Assembly: GCF_004359575.1 (NCBI RefSeq)
Contig: NZ_SCWF01000001.1
Span: forward strand, 372,001 to 436,000
Direction of reading: 5' to 3'
DNA: 64,000 bases
Source: Macrococcus bovicus
Lineage (GTDB): Bacteria; Bacillota; Bacilli; Staphylococcales; Staphylococcaceae
In this document: positions 16,550 through 26,735 of the stretch, piece after piece
Layout of the letters: each line of letters begins with the position of its first letter
Position numbering within the stretch: position 1 is the stretch's first letter
Notes under the pieces: generated by a model
Told to the model about the DNA's origin: nothing
The model's input: only the letters and a program-made list of their open reading frames with translations
Database searches by the model: none
Position numbers and translations under genes: made by a program

Positions 16550-18802
16550 ATGGCTAACATCATCATTAAAGGCGCAAAACAGAACAACCTTAAGAATATC
16601 AGTGTGGAGATTCCTAAGCACAAGCTGACGGTCTTTACAGGCCGTTCCGGATCGGGGAAATCTTCACTCGTCTTCAGTACGATTGCTGCTGAATCCGAAC
16701 GCCTGCTGAACGAAACGTATTCAACCTATATTCAGAACCAGCTCACGCAGTATGAGAAGCCGGATGTCGATGCAATCTATCATCTCCCTGTCTCCATGGT
16801 CATCAGTCAGAAACGGCTCGGCGGTAACTCGCGTTCAACAGTCGGCACCATATCAGATATTTACTCTGCTGTCCGTCTGCTCTGGTCACGTGTCGGCGAA
16901 CCCTTTGTCGCCTATTCCAATGAATTCTCATTCAATAATCCTGCCGGCATGTGTGAGACATGTCATGGCCTCGGCTATGTGGAGGATATTGATGTCGATG
17001 AACTGCTGGACTATGACAAGTCACTGAATGAACATGCCATTCAGTTTCCGACATTCGGACCGGACCACTGGCGCGGCAAACGTTATACGCTCTCCGGCCT
17101 TTTTGATAATGACAAGAAACTGAAGGACTACACGAAAGACGAAATGGAGATACTTCTCTATACAGAACCCATGAAGCTGAAAGACGCACCGGACAAATGG
17201 CCGAAGACCGCGAAATTTGAAGGAGTCATTCATCGCTTCCGCCGCAATTTCCTCATCAATGACGGCTTCGAGAAAAATCGCTGGCTGAGCGAGGTCAACC
17301 GTGTTGTCACGGAAAAGACCTGTCCTGACTGTCATGGCAAACGGCTGAACAGCAAGATTCTCAGCTGTAAGATCAAGGGGCTCGATATCGCGGACTTCAC
17401 TAGCATGACCATCCGTGAAAATATTCAGTTTCTTGATTCAATAGATCATCCCACTGCCAGCTATATCATCAAACCCTTGCGTACACAGCTCCAGTCACTT
17501 GTTGATATCGGTCTCGGCTACTTGACGTTAGCACGTGAGACACCGACACTGTCAGGCGGTGAATCACAGCGCATCAAGCTGATCCGGCATCTCAACAGTC
17601 CGCTGACAGACCTTGTCTATATCATCGACGAACCAAGCGTCGGCCTTCATCCGGAGGATATCAAGAACATCAACCGCATCATCCAGTCTATACGCGACAA
17701 AGGGAATACCGTGCTTGTCGTCGAACACGACCCGGATATCATCAAAATAGCTGACCATATCATTGATATTGGACCGGGTGCCGGCCGGGATGGCGGCACC
17801 ATCACGTTTGAGGGCAGCTATCCTGAACTGCTTGAATCCGATACGGCGACAGGCCGTGCGCTAAGAGAACAGCATCAGCTCAGACGCGCGCGCGAACCTC
17901 AAGACTTCATCCATCTGGGACCGATCAGCCGGAATAATCTGCACGATATCTCAGTGGACATTCCTAAGCAGATGATCACGGCAGTCACTGGCGTCGCAGG
18001 CTCCGGCAAAAGCACATTAATCAAGACCGGCTTCAGACATATGGACCAGACAATCATAATCGACCAGAAACCTGTACATGCCTCTAACCGCTCAAATTTG
18101 CTGACCTATACAGATATTTTCGATGAAGTCAGAGCCTTCTTCAGCAAAGAAACCGGCCTGAAAAAGAGCCTGTTCAGCTATAACTCAGATGGTGCCTGTC
18201 CAAACTGTAACGGCAAAGGGGTTCTAAAGACGGAACTTGCCTACATGCCGGACTTCTCACAGGTGTGTGAGGTCTGTCACGGTACCCGCTATAAAGAGGA
18301 AGTACTCGCTGCCACAGTTGATGGCTACTCCATCGCGGATGTCCTCAGACTCACGGTAGATGAAGGTGTCGCCTATTTCAGCCATCATGACAAAATAACA
18401 GAAACACTCCAGTCCCTGCAGGCGACAGGTCTCGGCTATATGACGCTCGGTCAGTCACTTGATACATTGTCAGGCGGAGAAGTCCAGCGCGTCAAGCTCA
18501 GCAAGTATCTGATCGAGCAGGTCAGAGACCATATCTTTATCTTCGATGAGCCGACGACAGGACTCCACGAGGAAGATATCCATGTCCTCATCGATCTCTT
18601 CAACAGGCTCGTAGATGACGGCAATACCGTCATCCTGATTGAACATAACCTGACGATGATGACTGCTGCCGACTGGATCATCGATATGGGACCAGGAGCA
18701 GGACAGGATGGCGGCAGACTGCTCTACAGTGGTCCGGCAGCCGGCCTGCTGGATATACAAGACAGCTATACTGCCCAGCATTTAAAGCACTATATCAAAT
18801 AA
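16550..18802 (+). CDS. Class II UvrA-like ABC ATPase (UvrA2/DrrC type)
   Basis: A 750-residue double ABC ATPase, about 190 residues shorter than housekeeping UvrA (about 940), the length of the UvrA2/DrrC group. The two nucleotide sites are GRSGSGKSS and GVAGSGKST, with signatures [11 protein letters not shown] and [11 protein letters not shown]. Zinc-finger cysteines are present ([18 protein letters not shown] and [17 protein letters not shown]). Members have been linked to tolerance of DNA-binding drugs rather than general excision repair; which applies here is unknown. The UvrB-binding domain seems reduced. Start at 16550 after GAAAGGA. Confidence 0.9.
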   Translation: MANIIIKGAKQNNLKNISVEIPKHKLTVFTGRSGSGKSSLVFSTIAAESERLLNETYSTYIQNQLTQYEKPDVDAIYHLPVSMVISQKRLGGNSRSTVGTISDIYSAVRLLWSRVGEPFVAYSNEFSFNNPAGMCETCHGLGYVEDIDVDELLDYDKSLNEHAIQFPTFGPDHWRGKRYTLSGLFDNDKKLKDYTKDEMEILLYTEPMKLKDAPDKWPKTAKFEGVIHRFRRNFLINDGFEKNRWLSEVNRVVTEKTCPDCHGKRLNSKILSCKIKGLDIADFTSMTIRENIQFLDSIDHPTASYIIKPLRTQLQSLVDIGLGYLTLARETPTLSGGESQRIKLIRHLNSPLTDLVYIIDEPSVGLHPEDIKNINRIIQSIRDKGNTVLVVEHDPDIIKIADHIIDIGPGAGRDGGTITFEGSYPELLESDTATGRALREQHQLRRAREPQDFIHLGPISRNNLHDISVDIPKQMITAVTGVAGSGKSTLIKTGFRHMDQTIIIDQKPVHASNRSNLLTYTDIFDEVRAFFSKETGLKKSLFSYNSDGACPNCNGKGVLKTELAYMPDFSQVCEVCHGTRYKEEVLAATVDGYSIADVLRLTVDEGVAYFSHHDKITETLQSLQATGLGYMTLGQSLDTLSGGEVQRVKLSKYLIEQVRDHIFIFDEPTTGLHEEDIHVLIDLFNRLVDDGNTVILIEHNLTMMTAADWIIDMGPGAGQDGGRLLYSGPAAGLLDIQDSYTAQHLKHYIK

Positions 18803-18831
18803 AGGTAAGGACTTCTTGGTCCTTACCTTTT
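18801..18831. terminator. Bidirectional terminator between the UvrA-like and VanY-like genes
   Basis: AAAGGTAAGGA pairs with TCCTTACCTTT across an eight-base loop. It lies between two convergent genes and overlaps the 3' end of the VanY-like gene, with a T-rich tail on the plus strand. Confidence 0.8.
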
Positions 18832-19518
18832 ATATTTGCATAGGTTCCCATTCGATTGATACTGACCGGCTCCTAATTTCTTGCGGCCGGCGATACCGAG
18901 ATATTCTTCCAGCGTGACGTTATCCTTCTTGATGCGCGTCGCATGCGTCACACCGACATAGCGGATATGCCAAGGTTCATACATAAAACCAGTAATGGCT
19001 TCTTTGCCTTTTAAATATCGGACGATGAAACCATAACGCTGACCATTCTCCCGGATAAATTTCGAGGCTGCTGTATATTCAAAAGCGGTGTTCAGTGTCC
19101 CGTAATTCGTACCATCCCGAATATCCATTGCCAGACCAAGCTGATGTTCACTTGTACCGGGCCTCGCTGAGATCTTTGAGGCATAGCTAAAGCCGTAAAG
19201 ATTCATGTATTGATTGTACAGCTGTTTCTGCGTCTCATAACTTCTAAAGCCATAGGCACCCGGCGTCCCGACAACGTCCAGCACGATTCCTTTCTTGAGC
19301 GCAGCCGCCTTCATCTTCTTATAAGCTTCTATCATCGCCTTACTCGCTCCAGGATTATAGCTTCTTGCCATACCATATTGCTTGTTGGCGATAGGCAGCC
19401 CGTCGATCCTGTAAAGCTGCTTATTATAGCTGACATTGATTTTACAGCTCGCCGCATCTGCCTCGTGCCCTGTTGCCAGGACAGACAGACTGATCAGCCC
19501 CGCTAAAATACGTTTCAT
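18823..19518 (-). CDS. Secreted D,D-carboxypeptidase, VanY/M15B family
   Basis: A 231-residue exported peptidase. The start is the ATG at 19518, six bases after a G-run; the ATG two codons upstream abuts it. A signal peptide (MKRILAGLISLSVLATGHEADA, cleavage near residue 22) precedes the M15B domain. Zinc and catalytic motifs are SEHQLGLAMDI (HxxxxxxD) and EPWHIRYVG (WH with the general base). Such enzymes trim D-Ala from peptidoglycan stems; the isolated chromosomal gene suggests a wall-maturation role rather than glycopeptide resistance. Confidence 0.9.
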   Translation of the reverse strand: MKRILAGLISLSVLATGHEADAASCKINVSYNKQLYRIDGLPIANKQYGMARSYNPGASKAMIEAYKKMKAAALKKGIVLDVVGTPGAYGFRSYETQKQLYNQYMNLYGFSYASKISARPGTSEHQLGLAMDIRDGTNYGTLNTAFEYTAASKFIRENGQRYGFIVRYLKGKEAITGFMYEPWHIRYVGVTHATRIKKDNVTLEEYLGIAGRKKLGAGQYQSNGNLCKYKR

Positions 19519-19564
19519 CTTCATCCCCCCCTTTTTTGTGTCATTATAACAAATATATTGAAGT

Positions 19565-19594
19565 AGGCCGAACACCTTTGTTGATGTTCGGCCT
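19565..19594 (-). terminator. Hairpin downstream of pheT
   Basis: AGGCCGAACA/TGTTCGGCCT, a perfect 10-bp GC-rich stem with a 10-base loop, 80 bases after the pheT stop. The T-tract on the minus strand is weak. It also lies just upstream of the VanY-like gene. Confidence 0.6.
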
Positions 19595-19673
19595 TCTAGT
19601 TCTCACAAATGTTACGGGTAATCAAATTTGATTAACGCTGCTGATTCATGTCTCTCAATTTCAAAGATCTTGA

Positions 19674-22067
19674 TTAACCGCGCAATTTCGCGCCTGCCTG
19701 CGTCAAGTTATCAAGGACTTGATCGACAATCGGCTGGATATCTTCATCTTTCAACGTCTCATCCGGATTAAGGAATTCCATCCGGATGGCAACAGATTTC
19801 TTATCATCTGCGATATGCTCACCTTCGTAGACATCAAAAACTGTCGCACGTTGCAGATATTTATTATCCGCTTGCATGATGATGTCAATGAGTTCACCTG
19901 TCGCGCGCTGACGGTCAACCTCAAGCGCGATATCACGGGAGATACCCGGGAACTTCGGAATCAGATGATATTTCACCGCGCTTGTTTCTTCCAGTATACG
20001 CTGTAAGTTCAGTTCAAAGGCGTAAGTGTCCTTCAGGTCATGCGCACGTTCCACAAGTGGATGCAGCTGACCGATAACCCCTACAACTTCCCCGTTTAAA
20101 AGTACTTGTGCACTTCTTCCCGGGTGCAGGTCACTCAGTTCAGCACGTACGTATGAGAACTGGACGCTGAGTTTCTCACCCAATGCTTCAACGATGCCTT
20201 TGACCACGAAGAAATCAACCGGCTCCACTTTACCCTGCCATTCTGTTGCACTGAACTGACCGGTGATAATACCCGCCAGCTGCTCCACTTCTACGGGCTG
20301 TTCTGCACCGCGGCCATGGAAGACGTTGCCGATTTCGTATAACGCGACATCCTTCATCTGACGGGCATTATTATACTGAACGGCATCGATCAGATGAGGC
20401 AGCAGACTTTGACGAAGAACAGCGTGATCCGCACTCATCGGCATCATTAATTTGACTGTCTCATGCTCTTTAGCCGTGAACTGCTGGGCTTTTTCCTCTG
20501 ACACAAGCGCATAAGTAATCGCCTGGTTCAGGCCCAGTCCTTCAAGGAGTGATTTCACTGCACGGCGTTTAGTCTGATAAGCAGTCAGGCCGACCCGCTT
20601 GTTTGTATTCGTCACCGGGAGAGTCGACGGCAATTCGTCATAGCCGTAGATACGTGCGATTTCCTCGATCAGATCCTCCTTGATGGTGATGTCGCCCCGT
20701 CTGGACGGAACGTGAACATTGAAGGCATCGCCGTCCACCTGTGAATCAAAGCCGAGACGTTCAAAGATATTCTTGATTTCTGTATTCGAGAGATCAAAAC
20801 CAATCAAGTTATTGACTTCATCTGTCGTGATCTGTACAGATTTTTCAAGCGCCGGCAGTTCTCCTGCTGAGACAATACCCGCGAGCACATTCCCAGCGGC
20901 ATGTTCCTGCAGCAGGAACGCTGCACGGTCAAGCGCCATATTGACGCGTTCTGGTGCCACGCCTTTTTCAAAACGGCTTGATGCTTCAGAACGAAGTCCC
21001 GTCTGACGTGACGTCTTACGGACATTGACCGGATTGAAGAGTGCAGACTCAATGACGACATTCTTCGTATCCGCAGTCACTTCAGAAAAATCACCGCCCA
21101 TAACACCGGCCAGCGCAATCGGTGCAGTGCCGTTCGTAATCACGATGTCTTCTGATGTCAGTACGCGTTCCTTATCATCAAGTGTCGTCATTGTCTCGCC
21201 GTCGCGGGCATAACGGACAACGATTTTCTGTGAGCCGATCTGATCAGCATCAAACATGTGCAGCGGCTGACCGAGTTCCATCATGACATAGTTCGAGACA
21301 TCGACGACATTATTGATCGGACGAACACCCGCTTTAATCAGACGCATCTGCATCCATGTCGGCGAAGGCTTAATGACCACATCACGCACGACACGCGCCG
21401 CATAATAAGGCGATGCCTCAGCATCATCTATTTTAATCGCAAGCGCATCTGCTGCGTTCCCGGCTTCCTCTAATTCTGCTTCAGGGAACTCCATCTCTTC
21501 TTCGTACAATGCACTGACTTCATAGGCAGAGCCGAGCATGCTCATCGCATCTGCACGGTTAGGGGTCAGACCGAACTCCATGACACCATCCGCTAAAAAT
21601 AACGCTTCAAGCGCATCTGTTCCCGGTGTCACTTCCTCAGGGAAATGGAAGATACCTGTCTCATACTGTTCAGGCACCAGATTCTTCGGAATACCGAGCT
21701 CACCGAGTGAACAGATCATCCCGTTTGACTCGACACCGCGCAACTTTGCACGCTTGATCTTGATACCGCCCGGCAGACGGCCGCCCGGCTTACAGACGAT
21801 GACATATTGTCCCGCTTCAACATTCGGCGCACCGCAGACGATCTGCAGCGTCTCGTCACCGACATCCACAGTCGTCACATTCAGTTTATCGGCATCTGGA
21901 TGTTTCTCTTTCGTCAGCACATGGCCGACAACCAGGTTCTTGATGTCTTTCGTATAATCGGTGATCTCTTCTACTTCAATCCCGCTTCTCGTGATCTTCT
22001 CAGCCAGTGCCTCAACCGGCACATTGACGCGGACAAATTCATTCAGCCATTCTTTACTGACTAACAT
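19674..22067 (-). CDS. pheT: Phenylalanyl-tRNA synthetase beta subunit
   Basis: A 797-residue beta subunit of the alpha2beta2 enzyme. Domain order is normal: N-terminal tRNA-binding OB fold ([18 protein letters not shown]), B3/B4 editing region with [10 protein letters not shown] upstream, B5, the catalytic-like core and a C-terminal ferredoxin-fold anticodon-binding domain ([14 protein letters not shown]). Start at 22067 ([11 protein letters not shown]) after GGAGG; five further upstream codons are not needed. It overlaps pheS by 14 bases, giving coupled subunit synthesis. Confidence 0.97.
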   Translation of the reverse strand: MLVSKEWLNEFVRVNVPVEALAEKITRSGIEVEEITDYTKDIKNLVVGHVLTKEKHPDADKLNVTTVDVGDETLQIVCGAPNVEAGQYVIVCKPGGRLPGGIKIKRAKLRGVESNGMICSLGELGIPKNLVPEQYETGIFHFPEEVTPGTDALEALFLADGVMEFGLTPNRADAMSMLGSAYEVSALYEEEMEFPEAELEEAGNAADALAIKIDDAEASPYYAARVVRDVVIKPSPTWMQMRLIKAGVRPINNVVDVSNYVMMELGQPLHMFDADQIGSQKIVVRYARDGETMTTLDDKERVLTSEDIVITNGTAPIALAGVMGGDFSEVTADTKNVVIESALFNPVNVRKTSRQTGLRSEASSRFEKGVAPERVNMALDRAAFLLQEHAAGNVLAGIVSAGELPALEKSVQITTDEVNNLIGFDLSNTEIKNIFERLGFDSQVDGDAFNVHVPSRRGDITIKEDLIEEIARIYGYDELPSTLPVTNTNKRVGLTAYQTKRRAVKSLLEGLGLNQAITYALVSEEKAQQFTAKEHETVKLMMPMSADHAVLRQSLLPHLIDAVQYNNARQMKDVALYEIGNVFHGRGAEQPVEVEQLAGIITGQFSATEWQGKVEPVDFFVVKGIVEALGEKLSVQFSYVRAELSDLHPGRSAQVLLNGEVVGVIGQLHPLVERAHDLKDTYAFELNLQRILEETSAVKYHLIPKFPGISRDIALEVDRQRATGELIDIIMQADNKYLQRATVFDVYEGEHIADDKKSVAIRMEFLNPDETLKDEDIQPIVDQVLDNLTQAGAKLRG

Positions 22068-23124
22068 GTTCACTACCTCCATCTTCTACTGCTTTGAACT
22101 GTTCAAGGAATCTGAGATCATCCGTATAGAAGTGACGAATGTCTTCAATCCCGTACTTCAACATCGCGATTCGGTCCGGCCCCATCCCGAACGCAAAGCC
22201 TGAGTACTTCTCTGAATCAAATCCTGCCATCTCAAGCACATTCGGATGCACCATGCCGGCACCGAGAATCTCAATCCAGCCTGTACCTTTGCAGACATTA
22301 CAGCCGGTGCCGCCACACTTGAAGCATGAGATATCGACTTCAACAGATGGTTCAGTGAACGGGAAGAAACTTGGACGAAGACGAATCTCACGCTCAGCAC
22401 CGAACATCTTCTTCGCGAACAGCTCCAGTGTTCCTTTCAGGTCGCTCATCTTGATGTTCTCATCAACAACCAGCCCCTCAATCTGCGTGAACTGATGGCT
22501 ATGCGTCGCGTCATCACTATCACGGCGATAAACTTTACCTGGGCAAATAATTTTAACAGGACCCTGACCTTTGCGGCTTTCAAGCGTCCGTGCCTGCACA
22601 GGAGACGTATGTGTACGCATCAGGAGCTCCTCAGTGATATAGAAACTATCCTGCATATCACGCGCTGGATGCGATTTTGGTAAGTTTAACGCTTCAAAGT
22701 TATAGTAATCCGTCTCCACTTCATAGCCCTCAACGACCTCGTAGCCGAGCCCGATAAATAAATCCTCAAGCTCCTCGACAATCTTCGTCAAAGGATGCGC
22801 ACTGCCGACATTGAACTGACGGCCCGGCAGAGAAATATCAATCGTCTCATTCGCGAGCTTGTCATTGATCGCCTTCTCTTTAAGCTCAGCATCCTTCTCT
22901 GTCATCGCCGCTTCAACCGCCTGGCGTGCCTCATTGACAAGCTGACCGAACATCGGCTTCTCCTCGTTCGGCAGAGACTTCATCTCTTTCATCAGTCCGG
23001 TGATGATCCCTTTCTTGCCGAGATACTCCACCTTCACCTGCTGCAGCCCCTGCGCATCACTCGCGTCATTCACTTTTGCCAGTGCTTCCTGCTGCAATGC
23101 ACTTAACTTTTCTTTAAGTTCCAT
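22054..23124 (-). CDS. pheS: Phenylalanyl-tRNA synthetase alpha subunit
   Basis: A 356-residue catalytic subunit charging tRNA-Phe. It has the N-terminal coiled coil, motif 2 ([19 protein letters not shown]) and motif 3 ([14 protein letters not shown]), plus FTEPSVEVD for Phe binding. Of two adjacent ATGs I choose 23124, six bases from AGGAGG; the one at 23127 is only three away. Expression is controlled by the T-box leader upstream. Confidence 0.97.
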   Translation of the reverse strand: MELKEKLSALQQEALAKVNDASDAQGLQQVKVEYLGKKGIITGLMKEMKSLPNEEKPMFGQLVNEARQAVEAAMTEKDAELKEKAINDKLANETIDISLPGRQFNVGSAHPLTKIVEELEDLFIGLGYEVVEGYEVETDYYNFEALNLPKSHPARDMQDSFYITEELLMRTHTSPVQARTLESRKGQGPVKIICPGKVYRRDSDDATHSHQFTQIEGLVVDENIKMSDLKGTLELFAKKMFGAEREIRLRPSFFPFTEPSVEVDISCFKCGGTGCNVCKGTGWIEILGAGMVHPNVLEMAGFDSEKYSGFAFGMGPDRIAMLKYGIEDIRHFYTDDLRFLEQFKAVEDGGSEHVSQ

Positions 23125-23380
23125 CATAATCCTCCTTAAAAATAAATAAAAAAATAGCCTGACATCCAACAAGGGACGAAAGACTTCCGCGGTACCACCC
23201 AAATTTATGCCTAAGCATACACTTCATTCATGCATAACGGGCATATCCGGCTTAACTTCTTATTAAGCAACCAAAAAGATGAAAAGAAACATAGCACTGG
23301 TGATTGTTTCACCTCAGTCAATCACTCTCTAAATCAGCAGCCATGCATCCCGTCCTTTTATCGGTCGGTTATTAAATTCC
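23125..23380 (-). ncRNA. T-box leader of pheST
   Basis: The minus-strand leader contains the T-box sequence GGGTGGTACCGCGG (23188-23201), followed by a terminator stem (CGTCC/GGATG with an outer 5-bp helix) and a T-run at 23145-23155. The region upstream shows an AGAGAGTGATTG element expected in stem I. Uncharged tRNA would stabilise the antiterminator. The Phe specifier is implied by the downstream genes; I could not fix its codon. Confidence 0.88.
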
Positions 23381-23385
23381 TATTT

Positions 23386-23414
23386 ATTATATGAAAAAAA
23401 GAGAGGACAAGCAA
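23386..23414 (-). promoter_or_regulatory. Promoter of the pheST T-box leader
   Basis: TTGCTT (23409-23414), 17-base spacer, TATAAT (23386-23391) on the minus strand, just before the leader. Confidence 0.7.
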
Positions 23415-23440
23415 GTGGGTTGAGACTAAATAACAAAATT

Positions 23441-23469
23441 AGCCGTAATCACTAGTGAGAGATTCGGCT
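23441..23469 (-). terminator. Hairpin after the SAP-like gene
   Basis: AGCCG-AATC pairs with GATTACGGCT (one bulge) with a nine-base loop. On the minus strand it is followed by AATTTTGTTATTT. It lies about 88 bases beyond the stop at 23557 and just before the pheST promoter. Confidence 0.5.
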
Positions 23470-23556
23470 TTTGATGAATGCTGTAATCAATAAGTATATT
23501 GTCATTTACAATGTTGTGAGATCGGACAGTAATATCAGCTTTTCACTATCTTTCCG

Positions 23557-25071
23557 TCATCTATAGTCATCTAATTTAACAACTCGCGCAACATTCATAT
23601 TCTTTTTCCGCTTCTTCGATTTCTTCATAACCTGCCCTTTGTTCAGAGATTGAGGTTTCTGACGATCCTGCGTTCGTTGAGATGTCTGGTCTATCTGATT
23701 GCCCGCTAGCACCCAGAGACGTACATCTCTCATTAATCCTGTCATTTCATGACCTAAATCTGTCATCAGTTCTTCATTAAACAGACCCTCATCAATAAGT
23801 GCCGCAACAAAATCAAGCACATCTTCAATTCCCAGACAAGCACGAAGTCCTTTCCGTATTTCACGATCGAGTGATTCTATCTCAAACTGATGGGCATGAC
23901 GGGCATGCTTCTTCAGAACCTTTCGCAGGTTAGTTTTATTGATGAAGCTTTGATCCAGAAAAGGTTCAAGTTCTTTCAGCGTCGGTTCATAATAGGCAGG
24001 TCTCTCCAGTACATTGACGTCGATGCCTGCCCAGGCTCTATGTTTAATACCTTCACTGCTGAAAATCACTTCATCCTTAGAGAAGGACGATTTGACCTCT
24101 CTTTTAACACGAGCGAGTGTCATTGATTCATCCATCAATTGCTGCGCCATCTTATACAGATGCTGATAATCAACAGCGCCATACAGATAAAGCAGACGTC
24201 GATAGAATAAACGCTTTGTCACTACAGGATGCAGTTCATTTTCCTTCAGATAGGCTCTGAAATGTGCCCTCACATCTTTAGTGGAAACAAATAATTCAGA
24301 ATCGCTCAGATAGTAGAAGAACATCATAGGATCAAGCTCGGGCTGGTCCATTGTATACATTCGGTCAAGACGAACCATCTTCTCAACTATTTCAATGGTT
24401 TCTAATGACATATGCTCGACCATCTTTTCAAGCATACTGAAATCCTCGAAAAAATGACTGCAGATCAACATCGCGAGCTGCGATTTATTTTTAGAAGAGA
24501 AACCTCTAATCTTATAAAAACGACAGATATCCTTTAAGTCATCATTTGTATAATCAATCAAGCAGTCATAAAGTGTATCCTTTTTCAAATGACGTATCTG
24601 CTTATCAAGTTCCTTCTTAATCCAGTCATCCTCACTTCTCATTATTTCCTCATATAACTGACGCTTAATCGCTTCAATCTCGTCCTCAAAGGAGCCGTCT
24701 TTAATCAAGGGATATGCGCTGTTTAATTCAGCCTTTATATATAAATTGATCAATTCAAGTGGCACTTGTACCTCCTTACCTTCAGGATTATAAGGTAAAT
24801 AACCAAAATGAGTGAGCACAGGATACGCTATGGCAGTGTCATCAGACGTATGACAATAAGAGGCCTGTCCTTCAGCAAAATAGCGTAGCATATTATGCTC
24901 ATTTCCGGTCAGCTGCTTGGATATTTCTTTAAAATCTACAAGATTAAATAAACGGGACTTGAGACTATGAATCATAGTCACTTTATTAGCACTCGGTTTT
25001 ATCCCAAAATGCATACACAGCTCAACTAATTTTTTATTGGAAAAGGCATTTAAATTATTTAGAATAGACAT
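23557..25071 (-). CDS. Uncharacterised 504-aa protein with two SAP-like motifs
   Basis: I do not recognise a named family. Two segments have the helix-turn-helix look of SAP/Rho-N nucleic-acid binding motifs: residues 13-41 (KLVELCMHFGIKPSANK) and 178-208 (DLKDICRFYKIRGFSSKNK). The rest is helical and charged, and the C-terminus is strongly basic (MKKSKKRKKNMN). There is no signal peptide or membrane span. The pattern suggests a cytoplasmic DNA- or RNA-binding protein. Start at 25071 after GAGGATG. It stands alone next to pheS in an accessory block with hsdS and IS debris; a defence or regulatory role is open. Confidence 0.7.
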   Translation of the reverse strand: MSILNNLNAFSNKKLVELCMHFGIKPSANKVTMIHSLKSRLFNLVDFKEISKQLTGNEHNMLRYFAEGQASYCHTSDDTAIAYPVLTHFGYLPYNPEGKEVQVPLELINLYIKAELNSAYPLIKDGSFEDEIEAIKRQLYEEIMRSEDDWIKKELDKQIRHLKKDTLYDCLIDYTNDDLKDICRFYKIRGFSSKNKSQLAMLICSHFFEDFSMLEKMVEHMSLETIEIVEKMVRLDRMYTMDQPELDPMMFFYYLSDSELFVSTKDVRAHFRAYLKENELHPVVTKRLFYRRLLYLYGAVDYQHLYKMAQQLMDESMTLARVKREVKSSFSKDEVIFSSEGIKHRAWAGIDVNVLERPAYYEPTLKELEPFLDQSFINKTNLRKVLKKHARHAHQFEIESLDREIRKGLRACLGIEDVLDFVAALIDEGLFNEELMTDLGHEMTGLMRDVRLWVLAGNQIDQTSQRTQDRQKPQSLNKGQVMKKSKKRKKNMNVARVVKLDDYR

Positions 25072-25182
25072 CTTCTCATCCTCTATAAGACTACTTTAAT
25101 GCTTATTGTAAACTTATAATACTAGATTGTACAAGAAACAATAAATACTATTTAATAATGTTTACACCCTTTATAATATGGT

Positions 25183-25290
25183 TTACCTAATAGACGTCTC
25201 AACCAGATCATTGAAATTCACTTCATTACTTCTGATTTTACTGAACTCTTCAAACAATCCATCCCCATCGTAAAAGTTGTGCTTAGCCAT
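25183..25290 (-). pseudogene. 35-codon frame resembling the N-terminus of a SAM methyltransferase
   Basis: A short frame with ATG at 25290, six bases after AAGGGG, ending TAA. The peptide (KHNFYDGDGLFEEFSKIR, then NEVNFNDLVE) resembles from memory the opening of small Firmicute class I methyltransferases, which continue into a glycine-rich SAM motif; here it stops before that motif. I read it as a truncated remnant, though a small real gene coupled to the one upstream (stop 34 bases before) cannot be excluded. Confidence 0.4.
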
Positions 25291-25324
25291 CTTAATCCCC
25301 TTATAGATATTAATTTCTATTCGC

Positions 25325-25831
25325 TCATGCTTCCCAATATACATCGACAAAACCATGATATTGCTTTTTGAGATCTGTAATCAGACTCCTATCCTGACTG
25401 ACGATATCCATCACATCCGTACTCACGTAAAGCAGTGAGGTCTCATCGTTAAATGTGATGTATGCTTGTGGATGGCCATTTTTTATCTTCATGCAATAGT
25501 TGATGATTTCATCCATCTTGATTCTTTCAATCTGAGCCATGACAAATTGAAATTCACGGTCTTCTGAATCAATCAATGTTTCTTTCCAGTTAGTGATGGT
25601 AAAGAATTTTCCGATTCCCGTTTTCTCCTTAACAAAATTCAGTTCATAAGAACAGCCTATCAGAACGGTCATCGTGATTTGCATCTCTCCAAAAATAGTG
25701 TGAATTAAATCCGTTACTATATTTTTACCTAGCTTGTCCCACGAAAACCTCACTCTCTTTTCAGAATGAACTTGAAAAAATGGAGTCATCCCTTCTGGAT
25801 TGATGCTGATTTCATTCATAATATCTGACAT
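25325..25831 (-). CDS. Hypothetical 168-aa cytoplasmic protein
   Basis: No family recognised. Soluble, mixed alpha/beta composition, no signal or membrane span; aromatic-rich C-terminal end (YHGFVDVYWEA). Start at the ATG at 25831, about ten bases after AGGGG; the ATG three codons earlier touches the ribosome site. The 35-codon fragment follows it. AT-rich and in the accessory block, so possibly acquired. An immunity-like role would be a guess. Confidence 0.6.
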   Translation of the reverse strand: MSDIMNEISINPEGMTPFFQVHSEKRVRFSWDKLGKNIVTDLIHTIFGEMQITMTVLIGCSYELNFVKEKTGIGKFFTITNWKETLIDSEDREFQFVMAQIERIKMDEIINYCMKIKNGHPQAYITFNDETSLLYVSTDVMDIVSQDRSLITDLKKQYHGFVDVYWEA

Positions 25832-25982
25832 ATTAATCATCCCCTACCCTTTCCATTATCCGGCATTAGACACTTTATCTGTTTATTGAAATACTAAACA
25901 CAAAACCCAATTAATGGTATAATTTCCTTAAGATTAAACTCATTTTCATTCTTAAATATACAGCTCAGAAAGGAACATTAAA

Positions 25983-26249
25983 ATGAAAAATCCAAAACAT
26001 GCTTTGATTATTTCCATTATTACATTTATCCTCGGCATCCTATGCTGGATACCTAATATGTTTTTCTATCACCCTGACAATCCGCCGTTATTCTATTTAC
26101 TGACACCTCTAATAGGTGTATTTGGAGCAGCGGTCAGCGCTACAATATCTAATACTTTCATCAGATTGATGATGATTATCCTTAATATCTTAATTGCCCT
26201 TAGTTTTGCAATTATTATGTTCCTTGGTACATTGGTGTTTGGAGTATAA
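25983..26249 (+). CDS. Small membrane protein (88 aa, three predicted helices)
   Basis: A hydrophobic protein starting MKNPKHALIISIITF with spans at about 8-26, 38-57 and 62-86. Start after AAAGGAAC, terminator directly after. No recognised domain. Alone on the plus strand between minus-strand genes, so it has its own promoter in the AT-rich stretch upstream. Confidence 0.65.
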   Translation: MKNPKHALIISIITFILGILCWIPNMFFYHPDNPPLFYLLTPLIGVFGAAVSATISNTFIRLMMIILNILIALSFAIIMFLGTLVFGV

Positions 26250-26265
26250 AAATTCTAATTTATCA

Positions 26266-26301
26266 AAAACTCATCCAGTTCAAAATGAATGGATGAGTTT
26301 T
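26266..26301 (+). terminator. Terminator of the 88-aa membrane protein gene
   Basis: AAAACTCATCCA pairs perfectly with TGGATGAGTTTT (12 bp, 12-base loop), followed by CTTTAT. Starts 17 bases after the stop. Confidence 0.85.
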
Positions 26302-26362
26302 CTTTATAATTAATATCTCGATCATTATAGAATTGGTAGCGATACGTCGTTAAGAGGAGAAG

Positions 26363-26479
26363 TTAAGCGAACGGGTTTTCAGTTATGTATTTAACTGTTT
26401 TAAGTCGTATAAAGTCGAAAAACTGATTTTGTCGGCCAGTATTTTTAAAGTCTTGAATTAAATACCGCAAAATAGACAT
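26363..26479 (-). CDS. Possible 38-aa basic peptide
   Basis: A short frame with a convincing ribosome site (AAAGGAG, six to seven bases before ATG at 26479) and an AT-rich upstream region containing TATAAT. The peptide (MSILRYLIQDFKNTGRQNQF...) is basic and aromatic, without a membrane span. No match that I know. It lies in an otherwise gene-poor 400-base stretch beside the hsdS remnant, so it may be an intact small gene or the surviving start of a larger lost one. Confidence 0.45.
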   Translation of the reverse strand: MSILRYLIQDFKNTGRQNQFFDFIRLKTVKYITENPFA

Positions 26480-26581
26480 GGATTTCTCCTTTATAAACAA
26501 TAATATTATATTTTAATCTAAATAGCTTATTTTATACTATTTAATCCTATTTTCAAAAAAGTAACTTAGTCTATTTTATAT

Positions 26582-26735
26582 TATGAGAAGTTCGCTGATG
26601 GAACCATAAAATCAGTGCAAGATGAGATTCCATTCGAAATACCGGAAGGTTGGGAATGGACTAGAATTTATAATATAGCCCATATTATCATGGGGCAGTC
26701 ACCTAAATCGCACCATGTATTTAGCACACCTAAGT
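26582..26735 (+). pseudogene. Remnant of a type I restriction specificity subunit (hsdS)
   Basis: The plus strand reads YEKFADGTIKSV, then IPFEIPEGWEWTRI and MGQSPKS. This is the conserved spacer plus the start of a target-recognition domain (FEIPxxWxW..., MGQSP) of HsdS. Upstream in frame the reading soon meets stops and downstream it runs into transposase sequence on the other strand. Only about 50 codons remain; hsdR and hsdM are not in the window. Interpretation: an old type I locus cut by deletion and IS insertion. Confidence 0.8.

Noticed and set aside
18823-19518. Vancomycin-resistance function for the VanY-type gene
   Set aside because: No vanR/S, vanH/A/X genes are nearby; single VanY-type carboxypeptidases are common wall enzymes.
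26668-26735. Natural C-terminus for the IS4 transposase
   Set aside because: The codons are the reverse strand of recognisable hsdS sequence, and the expected Glu block of the DDE domain is absent.
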